Shown: positions 16,752 to 24,662 of the stretch, piece after piece
Position numbering within the stretch: the stretch's first letter is position 1
Layout: the number at the start of each line of letters is the position of its first letter
Source of the DNA: Oenococcus kitaharae
GTDB lineage: Bacteria > Bacillota > Bacilli > Lactobacillales > Lactobacillaceae
DNA length: 64,000 bases
NCBI RefSeq assembly: GCF_025758695.1
Contig: NZ_JANJQP010000001.1
Location: 496,001-560,000, forward strand
Direction of reading: 5' to 3'
Notes under the pieces: generated by a model
What the model was told of the DNA's origin: nothing
Database searches by the model: none
The model's input: only the letters and a program-made list of their open reading frames with translations
Translations under genes and position numbers: made by a program

Positions 16752-16856
16752 ATGAGCAAAAATATTAAATCAGCCTCAGCCGCTATTCTTGAGAAAGTTC
16801 AAGACAGAATAGCCGCTCAAAAAACAAATCAAACAATTAAGGTTAAAAGAGTTTGA
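16752..16856 (+). CDS. Very small protein (34 residues), function unknown
   Basis: ATG at 16752 is preceded by TGAGGAG with good spacing, and the frame reads MSKNIKSASAAILEKVQDRI, then a Lys/Gln-rich tail ending KVKRV and TGA. The stop is followed within 10 nt by a strong terminator. A start with RBS, an amphipathic helix-like sequence and a terminator together make translation plausible. It has no recognisable family, no signal peptide and is oriented opposite to both neighbours. Confidence 0.5.
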   Translation: MSKNIKSASAAILEKVQDRIAAQKTNQTIKVKRV

Positions 16857-16860
16857 CAAA

Positions 16861-16901
16861 AAAACGTTAATTTCCTTCTGTTGCAAGGAAATTAACGTTT
16901 T
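16861..16901. terminator. Bidirectional terminator between the small ORF and the YozG-like gene
   Basis: A perfect stem of at least 15 bp (AACGTTAATTTCCTT and its complement) with the 7-nt loop CTGTTGC. On the plus strand T-rich sequence follows; on the minus strand a run of seven T follows. The stop codon of the XRE gene lies inside the stem. Confidence 0.88.
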
Positions 16902-17131
16902 AGTTCTCTTTTTTTTCCGTAGCTCAGAAGATCTCCTGGCTGGCAATCCAACACGCGGCAAATGGCCACAAGTGTCTCAAAACGGATCGCCTTGGCCTTG
17001 CCATTTTTTAAAATCGAAATGTTAGACATCGTGATGCCGACTTTTTCCGATAATTCTGTGACGGACATTTTCCGTTTGGCCAGCATAATATCTAAATTAA
17101 CAATAATTGATGGCTCTTCTCCTCTAGTCAT
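16892..17131 (-). CDS. Small XRE/Cro-type regulator (YozG family)
   Basis: 79 residues, almost entirely a helix-turn-helix: MSVTELSEKVGITMSNISIL is the recognition region, followed by RFETLVAICRVLDCQPGDLL. This short form is the YozG family, which is regularly paired with DUF2975 membrane proteins; the partner gene lies directly upstream with a 4-nt overlap. It probably binds the paired repeats at 17656-17690 in front of the operon (inference). The gene ends inside its terminator hairpin. Confidence 0.88.
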   Translation of the reverse strand: MTRGEEPSIIVNLDIMLAKRKMSVTELSEKVGITMSNISILKNGKAKAIRFETLVAICRVLDCQPGDLLSYGKKRELKR

Positions 17132-17598
17132 ATAGTCAAATCGTGCTCAGCCTTTAAACTGATCGCGCTCCTAAAAAGATCTTCAACAATTTGTGAAAAG
17201 ACAAAAACCGCATAAGGCAAAGAAATCAGTGAAAATCCCATAATCATGAGGCCCGGTGCATCAGCCATCTGTGTGACTTGATAGACAAAAGGCATGATCC
17301 CCGAAAAGACAATCGCGATAGCTAAAATAGTGTGCTTAATCTTTGTGACCAGCGGCAGTGTTGCTGATGAGAAAGCCTGATTTTTGCCAATGAGACTGAC
17401 AACTCGAAACAACAGATAAAGAACTCTGAAAGCAAAAATCACGGCTAAATAAATGGCAGCCAGCAGCGTGACGATGGCAAAATTCCAATGCAAACCTTCA
17501 GCTGTAAAAACCTGAATTGAGACTAACGTTCCAGCCATGACAACAATCGCCGCAATCCCCAATAAGGCTAACTTAAGAATCAAACTTTTAATTTTCAT
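17128..17598 (-). CDS. DUF2975 membrane protein paired with a YozG-like regulator
   Basis: 156 residues with four hydrophobic helices and short loops; the N-terminus MKIKSLILKLALLGIAAIVV is a membrane segment. Layout and partnership match DUF2975 proteins, whose role is not established; the pair is thought to act as a membrane-linked regulatory unit. The overlap with the regulator gene (ATGA) and shared promoter support one functional module. Confidence 0.82.
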   Translation of the reverse strand: MKIKSLILKLALLGIAAIVVMAGTLVSIQVFTAEGLHWNFAIVTLLAAIYLAVIFAFRVLYLLFRVVSLIGKNQAFSSATLPLVTKIKHTILAIAIVFSGIMPFVYQVTQMADAPGLMIMGFSLISLPYAVFVFSQIVEDLFRSAISLKAEHDLTI

Positions 17599-17635
17599 AT
17601 ATTCGAGTTCCTTTTTTTAAATCATCATAGGAGTC

Positions 17636-17690
17636 ATTTTATCCTAAAATTTATCGTTTTTCAATATGTATTTGTTGTTTTGCAATATGT
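17636..17690 (-). promoter_or_regulatory. Promoter with two direct-repeat operators for the DUF2975/YozG operon
   Basis: Minus strand: TTGAAA (17659-17664), 17-nt spacer, TAAAAT (17636-17641). The 14-nt element GTTTT-T/G-CAATATGT occurs at 17656-17669 and 17677-17690, exactly 21 nt apart, so both copies face the same side of the helix; one covers the -35 box. This is the arrangement expected for an autoregulatory XRE repressor. Confidence 0.6.
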
Positions 17691-17780
17691 AATAGGGTGA
17701 AATGTCCTCATCGGCTGATGACTAGCACCCAGCAAATATCACAGGATCTTCTCCAATTAAGCAAATTCCTGCCCTTTTTC

Positions 17781-17809
17781 TTGCACGGCTTTTTTCCCTG
17801 TGATAGGAT
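17781..17809 (+). promoter_or_regulatory. Promoter of the xpt-pbuX operon
   Basis: TTGCAC (17781-17786), 17-nt spacer, TAGGAT (17804-17809), about 30 nt upstream of the purine riboswitch. Confidence 0.65.
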
Positions 17810-17838
17810 ACACGTAACAAATTCAGAATGTTGAAAAA

Positions 17839-17903
17839 GCTTATATATGGTCGTAATAGGGACGACCGTTTCTACCCGGAGCCGCAAACTCAGGACTATA
17901 AGC
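17839..17903 (+). ncRNA. Purine riboswitch aptamer, guanine class
   Basis: P1 is GCTTATA paired with TATAAGC; P2 is GGTCGT/ACGACC around the loop AATAGGG; the core GTTTCTACC follows; P3 is CCGGAG/CTCAGG with one mismatch. The specificity base in GGACTATA is C, as in guanine/hypoxanthine sensors (adenine sensors have U). It precedes xpt and pbuX, the standard targets. A long open frame runs through this element from 17847 but is not coding here. The terminator of the expression platform is not obvious; a weak GC-rich fold at about 17930-17950 is followed by TTTTT. Confidence 0.92.
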
Positions 17904-17978
17904 AATCATGTACTTATGCTGATTTCCGTGATCTCCGAGGAGCTTTTTCTACTATCTCAATTGGATGGGAGATTAGTC

Positions 17979-18575
17979 ATCAAAATTTTAGAAGAAAAAA
18001 TCAAATCCGAAGGTGTTGTCCTCGGATCGGACATTTTAAAGGTCGATAGTTTTTTGAACCACCAAGTCGACCCTTTTTTGATGTCTCAAATCGGACAGGC
18101 CTTCGCTGACAAATTCAGTCAGGCAGGTATCACAAAAGTGCTGACAATCGAAGCGTCCGGTATTGCACCAGCACTCATGACCAGCCTTCAGCTGCAAGTA
18201 CCGATGGTATTCGCCCGCAAGCACAAAAGCCGCACCTTAAGCGGCAATTTTTACACTGCTAGTGTTTATTCATTTACAAAGCAGACGGAAAACAAGATTG
18301 CCATTTCCAAAAAGTTCATCAATGCGGACGATCGTGTGTTAATCATTGATGATTTTCTGGCAAACGGCCAAGCTGTACAAGGATTGCTTGATATCACCAG
18401 CCAAGCCGGCGCGACCGCAGTCGGCGTCGGGATTGTGATCGAAAAACGTTTTCAAGCCGGTCATGATTTGATCCTGTCGAAAAATATTCCGCTTGTTTCA
18501 CTAGCAAGTATTGATCATTTCCAAGATGGTCAAGTCGTTTTTAACAATGAAGGAGCAGCTTCTCATGTCGATTAA
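17979..18575 (+). CDS. xpt: Xanthine phosphoribosyltransferase
   Basis: About 198 residues. The family start is usually M-K-x-L-E-E; here the matching position is ATC (17979) in IKILEEKIKSEGVVLG, with GGGAG ending 7 nt upstream. No ATG is suitably placed, so either ATC is used as a rare start, TTG at 17961 is used, or this genome carries a start-codon mutation. The PRPP loop VLIIDDFLANGQA and the DSFLNHQVDP segment are intact. Xpt converts xanthine and PRPP to XMP. It follows a guanine riboswitch and overlaps pbuX by 11 nt. Confidence 0.9.
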   Translation: MKILEEKIKSEGVVLGSDILKVDSFLNHQVDPFLMSQIGQAFADKFSQAGITKVLTIEASGIAPALMTSLQLQVPMVFARKHKSRTLSGNFYTASVYSFTKQTENKIAISKKFINADDRVLIIDDFLANGQAVQGLLDITSQAGATAVGVGIVIEKRFQAGHDLILSKNIPLVSLASIDHFQDGQVVFNNEGAASHVD

Positions 18576-19896
18576 TCAGGAAACACAAAATAATCTCGTC
18601 AGCAATTCTCATTCAGCCCTTTTGGGCATCCAGCATTTGCTGGCTATGTATTCCGGAGCCGTGCTGGTTCCCCTGCTGATCGGCGGCGCGCTAAAATTCA
18701 GTCCTGCGCAGATGACTTATTTGATATCAATTGATATTTTCATGTGCGGATTAGCCACTTTTCTACAATTATTTACGAACCCCGTCTTCGGCATTGGACT
18801 ACCGGTTGTTCTAGGCTGTGCCATCCAAGCAGTTGCGCCTTTGCAGATGATTGGCCAAAACTTTACGATCGGCACCATGTATGGCGCCATCATCGCTTCA
18901 GCTATTTTTGTCTTTTTGATCGCTGGTGTCTTTGCTAAAATCCGCAGGTTTTTCCCGCCTTTGGTCACTGGTACTGTCATTACCGTGATCGGCCTCACTT
19001 TGATCCCGATCGGTTTCGTCAATCTTGGCGGCGGCAGTGCAGCAGCAAAATCTTTTGGTGCTAGCAATAATCTGATCGTTGGTCTCTTCACGATTGTAGT
19101 TGTCTTGGTTTGCAGTGTCTACGCCAAGGGTTTCATCAGCCGTATCGCCGTTTTGATTGGCCTACTTCTAGGTACTATCCTGGCTTCCTTTATGGGCATG
19201 GTTTCTTTTCAAACTGTCGCCGACGCCAGCTGGTTCCACTTCCCGCAGCCATTTTATTTTGGTACACCGCGTTTTGAACTTTCTTCTATTCTCACGATGA
19301 TCGCGATTTCTCTCGTCTCACTCGTAGAATCGACAGGTGTCTTTTTCGCCCTCGGAGATATCACGAAAAGATCAATTGGTGAAACAGATCTTAAAAAAGG
19401 CTATCGTGCTGAAGCCTTGGCCGGTATTCTTGGTGGTATTTTCAACACCTTCCCCTATACGACTTTTTCGCAAAACGTCAGTCTCGTCCAGCTATCCGGG
19501 ATCAAAAGCCGGCAGCCCATTTATTATGCATCCGGTTTCCTGATGCTGTTGGGTCTGTTGCCTAAAATTGGTGCTTTGGCAACAATCATCCCCACGCCTG
19601 TCATTGGCGGTGCAACCGTGATTATGTTCGGTATGATCGCCATTCAAGGTATCCGGATGCTGGAAAAAGTTGATTTTTCCAACAACAAAAACATCCTCGT
19701 GGCGGCCATTTCTATTGGTGCCGGCCTCGGTGTCAGCGTTGAGCCGAATATTTTCCAGGGCCTGCCACAGACAATCCGTTTGATCTTCAGCAACGGCGTT
19801 GTCGTTGCCAGCCTCTGTGCTGTACTTTTGAACCTGATCATTCAGCCCGATAAAATAAAAAATCCTGCTGAAAGTGTTAAACAGCAGGAAAGTTAA
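18565..19896 (+). CDS. pbuX: Xanthine permease (NCS2 family)
   Basis: 443 residues from the ATG at 18565, which has AAGGAG at the right distance inside the end of xpt. About 12-14 membrane helices with NCS2 landmarks: LLGIQHLLAMYSGAVLVPLL at the start, GIGLPVVLGCAIQAVAP, and FFALGDITKR plus NTFPYTTFSQNVSLVQLSG in the substrate region. It imports xanthine for Xpt. Expression should be switched off by guanine through the riboswitch. Confidence 0.93.
   Translation: MSINQETQNNLVSNSHSALLGIQHLLAMYSGAVLVPLLIGGALKFSPAQMTYLISIDIFMCGLATFLQLFTNPVFGIGLPVVLGCAIQAVAPLQMIGQNFTIGTMYGAIIASAIFVFLIAGVFAKIRRFFPPLVTGTVITVIGLTLIPIGFVNLGGGSAAAKSFGASNNLIVGLFTIVVVLVCSVYAKGFISRIAVLIGLLLGTILASFMGMVSFQTVADASWFHFPQPFYFGTPRFELSSILTMIAISLVSLVESTGVFFALGDITKRSIGETDLKKGYRAEALAGILGGIFNTFPYTTFSQNVSLVQLSGIKSRQPIYYASGFLMLLGLLPKIGALATIIPTPVIGGATVIMFGMIAIQGIRMLEKVDFSNNKNILVAAISIGAGLGVSVEPNIFQGLPQTIRLIFSNGVVVASLCAVLLNLIIQPDKIKNPAESVKQQES
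19853..19888 (-). terminator. Terminator for guaC inside the end of pbuX
   Basis: Minus strand: CCTGCTG and CAGCAGG form a 7-bp stem with an 11-nt loop, followed by ATTTTTTATTTTA. The two convergent genes are only 7 nt apart, so the guaC terminator is encoded within the last codons of pbuX. Confidence 0.6.
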
Positions 19897-19903
19897 AAAT
19901 TAT

Positions 19904-20878
19904 TTAGTAATCGCCGTTCATGATCGTGTTCTGCACAATCACATAATTGACGGTTCTCAAAGCCTGCAGATCACTTCCGCCGGCATAAGAGATTGATGAT
20001 TGAAGATCTTGTTTCATTTCATTTAAGGTGTTTGCGATGTCGCCACGGTAAGGAACCAATAAGTCCTTGCCTTCAACGTTCTTGTAAACGCCTTTTTGTT
20101 TAGCTGAAGCCGACCCGTAATACTGCTTGTAACGGCGATGGTCAATCACAAGATCGCTGCCAGGAGATTGTTTATGCCCAGCAAACAATGAACCGATCAT
20201 CACCATGCTGGCACCGAAACGGACGGATTTAGCGATGTCGCCGTTGTGACGAATCCCGCCGTCAGCAATAATCGGTTTTCTGGCTGCCTTTGCACACAAA
20301 CGGACAGCTGCTAACTGCCAGCCAGCTGTACCAAAACCAGTCTTCAGCTTCGTGATGCAGGCTCGTCCAGGGCCAATGCCGACTTTTGTCGCGTCAGCAC
20401 CCGCGTCTTCAAGCTCACGGACAGCATCAGGAGTCGCGATGTTACCAGCAATCACAAAGGCCTTGGGCAAATGCCGTTTAATATAATGAATCATGTCAAT
20501 GACCGTATTGGCGTAGCCGTGGGCAATATCGATCGTGATATAGTCCGGCGTCAGTCCGGCGTCAGCTAGTTCATCAATGAAACGGTATTCTTCCTCTTTC
20601 ACGCCAACACTGACAGAACTAATCAAACCCTTTTCCTTCATCTCAGACACAAAATGAAATCTTTTTTCCGGTTCAAAACGGTGCATGATGTAAAAATAGC
20701 CGTTTTCCGCCAACCAAATCGCCAGGTCATCATCAATCACCGAGGCCATATTAGCCGGTACAACAGGTAATTTAAAGCGATGTCCGCCGAATTCAACGCT
20801 CGTGTCAGCTTCTGAACGCGAGTTGATCAAACATTTATTCGGAATCAGCTGCACGTTCTCGTAATCAAATACTTCCAT
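19904..20878 (-). CDS. guaC: GMP reductase
   Basis: 324 residues, normal for the GuaC2 type. The active-site cysteine is in [17 protein letters not shown], the phosphate loops [11 protein letters not shown] and MIGSLFAGH are present, and the N-terminus [16 protein letters not shown] is characteristic. It reduces GMP to IMP with NADPH, balancing the guanine branch fed by the convergent xpt-pbuX operon. RBS AAGAGG is well placed. Confidence 0.94.
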   Translation of the reverse strand: MEVFDYENVQLIPNKCLINSRSEADTSVEFGGHRFKLPVVPANMASVIDDDLAIWLAENGYFYIMHRFEPEKRFHFVSEMKEKGLISSVSVGVKEEEYRFIDELADAGLTPDYITIDIAHGYANTVIDMIHYIKRHLPKAFVIAGNIATPDAVRELEDAGADATKVGIGPGRACITKLKTGFGTAGWQLAAVRLCAKAARKPIIADGGIRHNGDIAKSVRFGASMVMIGSLFAGHKQSPGSDLVIDHRRYKQYYGSASAKQKGVYKNVEGKDLLVPYRGDIANTLNEMKQDLQSSISYAGGSDLQALRTVNYVIVQNTIMNGDY

Positions 20879-20972
20879 GAAGTTTTATGCCTCTTTCAAT
20901 CTGCCGCACTGGCAAATTTTCCACCAACGATATTACGATATCGGTCTTTTTCACGAAAGTCAAACAACTATG

Positions 20973-22364
20973 CTAAGCCTGTTTTAAGGAAGCCTTTTCC
21001 CAATTTTGTGCAGCAATTTGAATGGCGTCCCAAGGTGATCCGACTGGCGGTGAATAAGATAAATCCAAATCGCTAATCTGAGAAACGGTCAGCTTGTTTG
21101 CGATGGCTGTTGCAAAAACATCGTTGCGTTTAGCCACTTCGCTACCGAAATGACCAATTAATTGTGCGCCTAAAAGCTGCCCCGTCTGATGGTCGCCCGT
21201 GATGCGGATCTTGATTTTGTGTGCACCTGGGAAATAAGCTTTATGATCATCGACATTACTCGTGACACTTAGCGGCGAAAAACCGGCTTCAACCGCTTCC
21301 CTATCCAATAAGCCTGTTCGTGCAACGATTAAATCAAAAGCTTTTAAGACTTGCGTTCCGACGATGCCCTTGAATGATCTCGGATAACCCGCAATCACGC
21401 TGCCGGCCACGCGCCCTTGCTTGTGGGCAGTGGTCCCTAGCGGCAGATACGTCATGCCAAGCAGCTGGTGGTAAGTCTGGACTAGATCACCCGCGGCCCA
21501 GATATCCGGCAAGGTCGTGTGCATAAATTCGTCTACGGCAACGGCATGATTGTTGGGATTGAGTTGTGCGCCTGCATCCGCCAACAGCTGCGAATTAGGC
21601 TGGACACCAGTCACAATCAGGACCAGATCAAAATCATCGTAATGCGTTATTTCAGTAGCTTTTTGTCCTGTCAGGGAAACACCAGCGGCTGTTGACTGGA
21701 TCTTTTTGATCGCCGTATTCGTGATGACACGAACTTGATTTTCCGTGAGCTTCTCTTGGACGATATGCCCTAAATTGGCATTGACCGTAGCTAAAATTTC
21801 TGAAGAACGCTGAAAAAGCGTTACTTCCAGCTGTCGTTTGCGCAGGGCTTCAGCCATTTCGATGCCAATATAACCTGCGCCAATAATAGCGGCTTTGTGT
21901 TGATCAGGTGAAGATAAGGATTTTTCAATCGCAAAATAATCAGCCATCGTGTGCATGACGTGAACGCGGCTATCGGCCTGGTTAATCCCAGCCATACCGG
22001 ATAAACGAGGTTTTGCGCCAGTTGCAACCAGCAGAAAGTCATAATGACAGGTTTGTGTTTCGCCCTTGCGAGCATGCAGCAGAATTTCATGCTGGCGGGG
22101 ATTGATTTTATCGACGGTCGTGTTCATAAAAAAATGAATGCCAGTCGCAGTTAGCTCTGCTAGTTTGCGATGCGCTAAGTCGTGCCAATCAGCGACATCA
22201 CCACTGATTGCATAAGGCAGCCCGCAGATAGACAAGTTCGGAAATTCATCTTCCAGAAAAACATTGACCTCAATTTCCGGATTAAGCTCTTTGACGCGCA
22301 GCGCGGCTGAAATACCGGCATCACTGCCGCCAATCACAAGCAATACTTTTGTTTCAGTTGCCAT
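20973..22364 (-). CDS. FAD-dependent pyridine nucleotide-disulfide oxidoreductase, CoA-disulfide reductase/NADH oxidase type
   Basis: 463 residues. The N-terminal FAD fold starts VLLVIGGSDAGISAAL, the single redox cysteine lies in LSICGLPYAISG (Cys47), the second Rossmann motif is AAIIGAGYIGIEMAEAL, and the FAD-closing motif is DIWAAGDL. A single Cys at this site is typical of CoA-disulfide reductases, NADH oxidases and NADH peroxidases. It likely handles CoA disulfide, oxygen or peroxide. Which of these applies cannot be decided from sequence. Confidence 0.87.
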   Translation of the reverse strand: MATETKVLLVIGGSDAGISAALRVKELNPEIEVNVFLEDEFPNLSICGLPYAISGDVADWHDLAHRKLAELTATGIHFFMNTTVDKINPRQHEILLHARKGETQTCHYDFLLVATGAKPRLSGMAGINQADSRVHVMHTMADYFAIEKSLSSPDQHKAAIIGAGYIGIEMAEALRKRQLEVTLFQRSSEILATVNANLGHIVQEKLTENQVRVITNTAIKKIQSTAAGVSLTGQKATEITHYDDFDLVLIVTGVQPNSQLLADAGAQLNPNNHAVAVDEFMHTTLPDIWAAGDLVQTYHQLLGMTYLPLGTTAHKQGRVAGSVIAGYPRSFKGIVGTQVLKAFDLIVARTGLLDREAVEAGFSPLSVTSNVDDHKAYFPGAHKIKIRITGDHQTGQLLGAQLIGHFGSEVAKRNDVFATAIANKLTVSQISDLDLSYSPPVGSPWDAIQIAAQNWEKASLKQA

Positions 22365-22556
22365 AAAATGAATTCTCCTGATGTAGACTCAGTCACTATT
22401 TTACATGTGTTGTAGAGGTGGAGACGTTCTTAGAAAAAATTTGCCAAAACCATGAAAGCTTTGAATACACCATCCCACTCGTTTTTAAATATTTCGAATT
22501 CTGCATTAACTAATCACACAGAAATTATGAACAATAAAACTTTGCTGTCAGTGCCA

Positions 22557-23603
22557 TTAAGGAAAAATGTATTTCCCTCCCGGCAGCTTCTTAACGATCA
22601 AAACAACTAACACACAAGCTAGATAGACCATAAAAGGAAAAAGATAGACGTGAATTAGGCTGAGATCTGTAATTGACAAAAGTTTATCAAACAATTTAAT
22701 GAAAAAAGGATGAATAATATAAATACCCAAGCTAGTACTAGCAAGAGTCTTTAATATCTTGGCGGCACTAGCTGTTGCTTTAACAGATATCATAAGCCGT
22801 TTAACCAGAGTAAACAGACCGGCTGAGTAAAAGAACACGATCGGGCCAGTGGAATTGTTCATGTCTAGATTGGTCCCGATTCCCAAACTAACAAAAGAGA
22901 CTTGAATGACAAACATAATAACACCGATACCAATAATTAAATTTTCTTGTTTTCGAGAAAAATAATCTGTATGGATCAAATAGCCAGCAATAAAATACCC
23001 TAAATAGGAAAAAGTGACCAATGGAAAATTAACCATATTATTGTTAATTGAGATTTTTAAAATTTCTAATGGGTAGAAGATAAAACAATTAGTTACGACA
23101 TAGATGCACACTAGCACGAACAGATAGCCTCTTTCCTTCAGACTCACTAGTGCAGATAACAAAGGTGTCACTAAATAAAGAGTCAAAATAACATAGAAAA
23201 ACCAGAATAAGGTATTAATATTCGTGCTAGCGAAGCTCAACAAAAAATCCGAAACACTTGGATCAGGATGAGGAATAGGACCTGGGTAGGCAGTAAAACG
23301 GATATCATATCCATACCAGAGAACACTCCATAAAATTAACGGAACAACCACTCTGAGCGCACGTTTTGTGAAAAATTCCCTTGTCGTCATGCGTGATCGA
23401 TAATCAATCAGCATGGCACCAGAAATCATGAAGAAAATAAAGACAGCCGGGATAGCGAGAGCTTGGAACATTCTAACTTGTTTGAACAAAGGATCAGCAG
23501 CGTTCGTATGGAAGATGGCTTAGGAAGTGTGCAACATTAAAACCATAAATATGGCTAATATATTCAAAACGTCTATAAACGAATATCTTTTATTTTTGAC
23601 CAT
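22557..23603 (-). pseudogene. Membrane acyltransferase (acyltransferase_3) gene with an in-frame stop
   Basis: An ATG at 23603 opens MVKNKRYSFIDVLNILAIFM followed by LMLHTS, the normal N-terminus of acyltransferase_3 proteins, but the next codon is TAA (23520-23522). The same frame then continues AIFHTN and runs without interruption for 310 more residues with nine or so membrane helices to 22557. One base change (for example TCA to TAA) explains this. Internal restart at 23489 would lack the catalytic His region, so loss of function is likely. A sequencing error is possible. Confidence 0.78.
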
Positions 23604-23852
23604 AATAATAGTTCTATCACAATGTCTTGAATATCAACATCGGTTCTAGGGATACTTCTTTGATTTGGAATCTCACATATTCAAAACTTTTTTAGCGGAA
23701 AGAACAGAGTTTCTTTTCAACGATAAATAATTAACTCAAAGACGTTAGATTAGTTAGTAAGAAACCAGCATTAAAAGGTGAATAAAAGTATTTGGTTAAT
23801 CATTGCAACAGGCCAAGGATTTCCAGATGTTTTTTAACTTGCGTTTCGTATG

Positions 23853-24386
23853 TTAAATACCCTTTTTAGTATAATGAGTCACGTGATGCAAAGTCGAACT
23901 TAGTTTGTGGGATAACGTGCCGGCTTCAGCTTTGGAACTATTAACCAGTTTATGAGTGAGTTCTTTGCGAGCCTCTTTTTTCTTAGATTTCTGCTCATCA
24001 GCCAGTTTGAGTAATTCTTTGCTTTCTAAAATAGTAGCCTCATCGACATAGAAGAGCTTAAAAAAAGTGTCCGGCGATACTACAGAACCTGTTCTCGGTT
24101 CAGTCCTCAAAACCGTATTTGGTCTTTTATGAGCAAAACGTTTATTTGGGGCAACTAAAATATTGATTGATTTAACAGGATAATTAGTGAGAATTTCGTG
24201 AGCATCATCTAATGACAATTCTGTAAGTTTAGGTATCTTGGCATCATTCGCATGCTTTGCATGATGGTCATCAATAGCTCCCTTAACAGCTTGTGCTGCT
24301 GGAGCAAGTGCATCACTTACCCCGGCCATCGCATCAATTGCCTTACCCGCTCTTTTTGCTGTGTTAATCATAGATGACAGTCTCAT
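23853..24386 (-). CDS. Hypothetical protein with one PASTA-like domain
   Basis: 177 residues, no signal peptide or membrane helix. Residues about 51-118 (IPKLTELSLDDAHEILTNYP and onward to FFKLFYVD) follow the PASTA pattern: P-x-L-x-x-L-S-x-x-D-A near the start, a hydrophobic strand, then TEPRTGSVVSPDTFFKLFY, the equivalent of the usual Q-x-P-x-x-G-x-x-V-x-x-G-x-x-V ending. The rest is Lys/Ala/His-rich helix. PASTA domains normally sit outside the cell on kinases and PBPs; a cytoplasmic-looking single copy is unusual. Assignment is by pattern only. Confidence 0.55.
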   Translation of the reverse strand: MRLSSMINTAKRAGKAIDAMAGVSDALAPAAQAVKGAIDDHHAKHANDAKIPKLTELSLDDAHEILTNYPVKSINILVAPNKRFAHKRPNTVLRTEPRTGSVVSPDTFFKLFYVDEATILESKELLKLADEQKSKKKEARKELTHKLVNSSKAEAGTLSHKLSSTLHHVTHYTKKGI

Positions 24387-24560
24387 CTTCTAAATCTCCC
24401 TCAATTAATCCAAGACAAGTATTTTATTAAACAAATATATTTTATCTTTTTTGAATATGACTAGAGAAAAATATTTGTCTCGTTAAAAAAATTATGCCTA
24501 GTCATTGTTTTTAAAAATTATCGTAATCACTAAGTGGACCAAGGCAGCACCCAAGCAAAC

Positions 24561-24593
24561 AAAAAACGCCTCACCTCATGGCAAAGCGCTTTT
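24561..24593 (-). terminator. Probable original terminator of the tRNA operon, now cut off by the island
   Basis: Minus strand: AAAAGCGC-TTT-GCC-ATGA-GGT-GAG-GCGTTTTTT, an imperfect stem with T-run, lying a few bases past the left copy of the tRNA-Ser 3' end (attL). Before insertion it would have followed the last tRNA gene directly. Confidence 0.6.
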
Positions 24594-24600
24594 AGACTCT

Positions 24601-24622
24601 ATGGAGATTGAGGGATTCGAAC
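24601..24622. repeat. attL: left copy of the tRNA-Ser 3' end
   Basis: Identical over 22 bp to 38464-38485 (begins ATGGAGATTGAGGG, ends TTCGAAC); sequences diverge on both sides. It does not belong to a complete tRNA here, because the following bases lack the rest of the gene. Confidence 0.9.
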
Positions 24623-24662
24623 TCTAAACGCTCTATCCCGTGTCCTGCAAGGCTTTATAAAA

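Noticed and set aside
17847-17978. N-terminal extension of xpt from ATG 17847
   Set aside because: The extra codons lie in the purine riboswitch and its platform, and are not similar to Xpt.
24601-24660. A second tRNA gene at attL
   Set aside because: Only the 3' 22 bp match; no anticodon arm follows, so it is an attachment-site copy.
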